13,589 nucleotides of DNA from Baffinella frigidus. Its lineage: Eukaryota > Cryptophyceae > Cryptomonadales > Baffinellaceae. Below, piece after piece: positions 11,981 through 13,589 of the stretch. A program made the position numbers and the translations under genes. Each line of letters opens with the position of its first letter. Positions within the stretch are counted from its first letter, which is position 1. The notes beneath the pieces were generated by a model that searched no databases, was not told the DNA's origin, and worked only from the letters and a program-made list of their open reading frames with translations. The stretch is from the NCBI GenBank assembly GCA_026770585.1, contig MU646741.1:279341-292929 (forward strand), in the 5' to 3' direction.

Positions 11981-13589
11981 CTAGTACACTTCGTCTATCG
12001 TTTTGAGACCAGAGGGCTCTGTGCGCATACATATATCCACGACCTTGTCTACGGCGTAAACATATTTAGTCTTAAATGTGCCAATAGCTATGAGCACCTG
12101 ATGGCTTAAGATACCGCAGAAGCTTCTCCATACAATCGACCAGATGTCATCGTGTTGGTATATGGCAATGTAGAGTTGCAAGAAGTTGAGCCACGAGAGA
12201 TCCTTCGAGTCCGTGTAAGAAAAGTCAGCGAAGCACTCTTCACGGAACGCAGTCAGTTCGTCGAACTGGGTGACATGAACGGCGAGAAGCCGTAGAAACT
12301 CCACGATAGGTGCTGCGTGTGGCTTACAGATACGCTGCGTCAGAATGTTATCTGCGATTTCGGTGTCGTTTACAAAGTGCGTACGGATCGCATGCGAGGG
12401 GTCTGCGAATGCATATTGTGACATTAGCATGTATCCCAGAAGCTTGCTCTTGTGGGAGATAGATGGCGGCACACGTGCACGCGAGGTCCATCCCTGGAGA
12501 CTATCTTGCTGCAACTGCGACGTTAGAGATGCAGCGACCGACGATCCTAGAGCCGGTGTGTCCCCGCCATTAACGTAGTCTGCGTTGTTTGATACTGTCG
12601 AGGCGGCATTGTTCATAGCCTCGCTGTTGGATGATACCCGGAGCCGTAGGCGTACGCGCCCTACGTGCTTCTTAGTTTCTTCGGCCTGTGACCACTTGAG
12701 CATGCTCATTTGAGTCTCTATGAAGAAAATGCATTTTTCCGTGAACATAGGACAGATTACCACGTTGAGCATAAACCATGTAAGGTCAGCCGTGAACTGT
12801 TCCTCTGTGAACCGAGTGTCTGCCATACACGCCGTGAACACGTTTGCAGCGTCCGATGCGTTGAACGTGGCGTGCATTGCCTCTCCCAGGAATGTTTTCA
12901 CCGCAACAAGGCTGCTTACGGCCTTGATGTTTGTGATTAGATACAACTTGAGCGTATCCGACATAGAAAGTGCCTCGGCCCCGACCTGCTGCAACGTGGA
13001 TAGCACAAACTTAATGGTCGGAACGTCGTTTCCGAAGTCACTATCGGCAGTCAAGAGGTATTCTCTGATCGCATCTTCGTTGAACGTGAGCACGTGCAGG
13101 ATCTTCTCCCACTGCGTGTAGTCCCCGTACACGTTATTCTTCCTCCGTTCGAACTGCACGAGCTCTTGTTGGGGCGGTGAGAATTGCAACTGTTCGCAGA
13201 TGCTGCTCGTGTCCGTTAGTTTTAGGCTAGATATAATGCTGCGCTTGAACGTATCGGACACATTACGCGCCATCAGGTTGCTCGTGTGCGAGAACGTTAG
13301 ATATGTCATTATGAGGGACTCGTAGTTGTGTTCTTCGATCAATTTGGAGGATTGCAAGAAAAGGCTCGTGAGGTCCGCCGTCGCGTGAAACCCGTTGTCC
13401 ATCAGCTTACTCTGTTCCTCTATCGTTGCGATATCTAGATGCTGCGCGAACTGTTGGTTTGCCATTACAACCTGGTCGTATTCGTACCGCCCGGGTGGGG
13501 TGGGTCTCATCATAAGGGATTGGGCATGCACGGTGTGGCTAGTGCCGTTGCCCCGCGTCTGGAAGTCGAACACGGCATCTGCGCGTCGA
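11981..13589 (-). CDS. Unidentified large alpha-helical protein, 5' end outside window
   Basis: The frame is open to the window edge (RRADA precedes the valine at 13573) with no upstream stop, so at least 535 codons are present and the true start is missing. I do not recognise the family. Numbering from 13573: residues 32-310 are mostly predicted helix, with hydrophobic or amphipathic stretches at 205-228 and 263-286 (LTWFMLNVVICPMF...). A basic cluster KKHVGRVRLRLR (301-312) is followed by a Ser/Asn/Ala/Gln-rich linker (313-358). A second helical block (370-515) is rich in aromatics (WLNFLQLYIAIYQ at 461-473). No signal peptide, zinc site or catalytic motif was seen. There are no evident introns over 1.6 kb, and GC3 is moderate, unlike the GC3-rich OTU exons. 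A two-lobed helical protein without introns would suit a structural protein of an integrated large DNA virus, but this is a guess; a host gene is equally allowed. Confidence 0.85.
   Translation of the reverse strand, partial: RRADAVFDFQTRGNGTSHTVHAQSLMMRPTPPGRYEYDQVVMANQQFAQHLDIATIEEQSKLMDNGFHATADLTSLFLQSSKLIEEHNYESLIMTYLTFSHTSNLMARNVSDTFKRSIISSLKLTDTSSICEQLQFSPPQQELVQFERRKNNVYGDYTQWEKILHVLTFNEDAIREYLLTADSDFGNDVPTIKFVLSTLQQVGAEALSMSDTLKLYLITNIKAVSSLVAVKTFLGEAMHATFNASDAANVFTACMADTRFTEEQFTADLTWFMLNVVICPMFTEKCIFFIETQMSMLKWSQAEETKKHVGRVRLRLRVSSNSEAMNNAASTVSNNADYVNGGDTPALGSSVAASLTSQLQQDSLQGWTSRARVPPSISHKSKLLGYMLMSQYAFADPSHAIRTHFVNDTEIADNILTQRICKPHAAPIVEFLRLLAVHVTQFDELTAFREECFADFSYTDSKDLSWLNFLQLYIAIYQHDDIWSIVWRSFCGILSHQVLIAIGTFKTKYVYAVDKVVDICMRTEPSGLKTIDEVY

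Noticed and set aside
1-13589. CRISPR array, prophage or bacterial origin
   Set aside because: Repeats are not regularly spaced with unique spacers, and the splice signals, telomere-type arrays and AATAAA point to a eukaryotic setting.

Overview
The window looks like nuclear DNA of a unicellular eukaryote, most likely an alga or other protist. Three things point there: a GC-rich exon with a good GT...AG intron and a CTAAC branch-point match, several interstitial arrays of the TTTAGGG telomere type, and a dense crowd of non-coding palindromic (MITE-like) elements. No operons, Shine-Dalgarno sites, rRNA, tRNA or CRISPR are visible. I cannot name the species.

Layout. (1) 1-1860: a C homopolymer, then the start of an OTU-family cysteine protease gene. 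Exon 1 is 107-436, a 990-bp intron (437-1426) is loaded with repeats including a 169-bp hairpin element, and exon 2 starts at 1427. The tail of exon 2 is duplicated about 226 bp downstream, so the 3' end of the gene looks rearranged, and the OTU histidine region is not seen. (2) 1860-10990: about 9 kb with no convincing gene. It is a mosaic of long inverted repeats, short tandem repeats, GC-box-like arrays, telomere-type arrays in both orientations, and 65-145 bp dispersed direct repeats. At least four palindromic families can be told apart: I at 1009 and 5619, II at 1889 and 7147, III at 4366 with a fragment at 5945, IV at 4671, 6857, 7824 and 8118. No transposase is present, so all would be non-autonomous. 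(3) 11117-13589: two convergent protein genes. One is a 263-aa lysine-rich, coiled-coil, probably nuclear protein on the plus strand. The other is a long unidentified alpha-helical protein on the minus strand, open at the window edge, with a poly(A) signal 13 nt after its stop. Codon use changes abruptly inside the 263-aa gene: its 5' two thirds are very GC3-rich and its last third resembles the minus-strand gene.

The most interesting material is in the repeat block. Structurally different palindromes share a GAAAATTACTACA-type module. A segment at about 7908-8142 looks inverted between the two arms of a family IV element. The genes do not form an evident pathway. The two right-hand genes could belong to an integrated viral or other foreign segment, but nothing in the sequence proves that.
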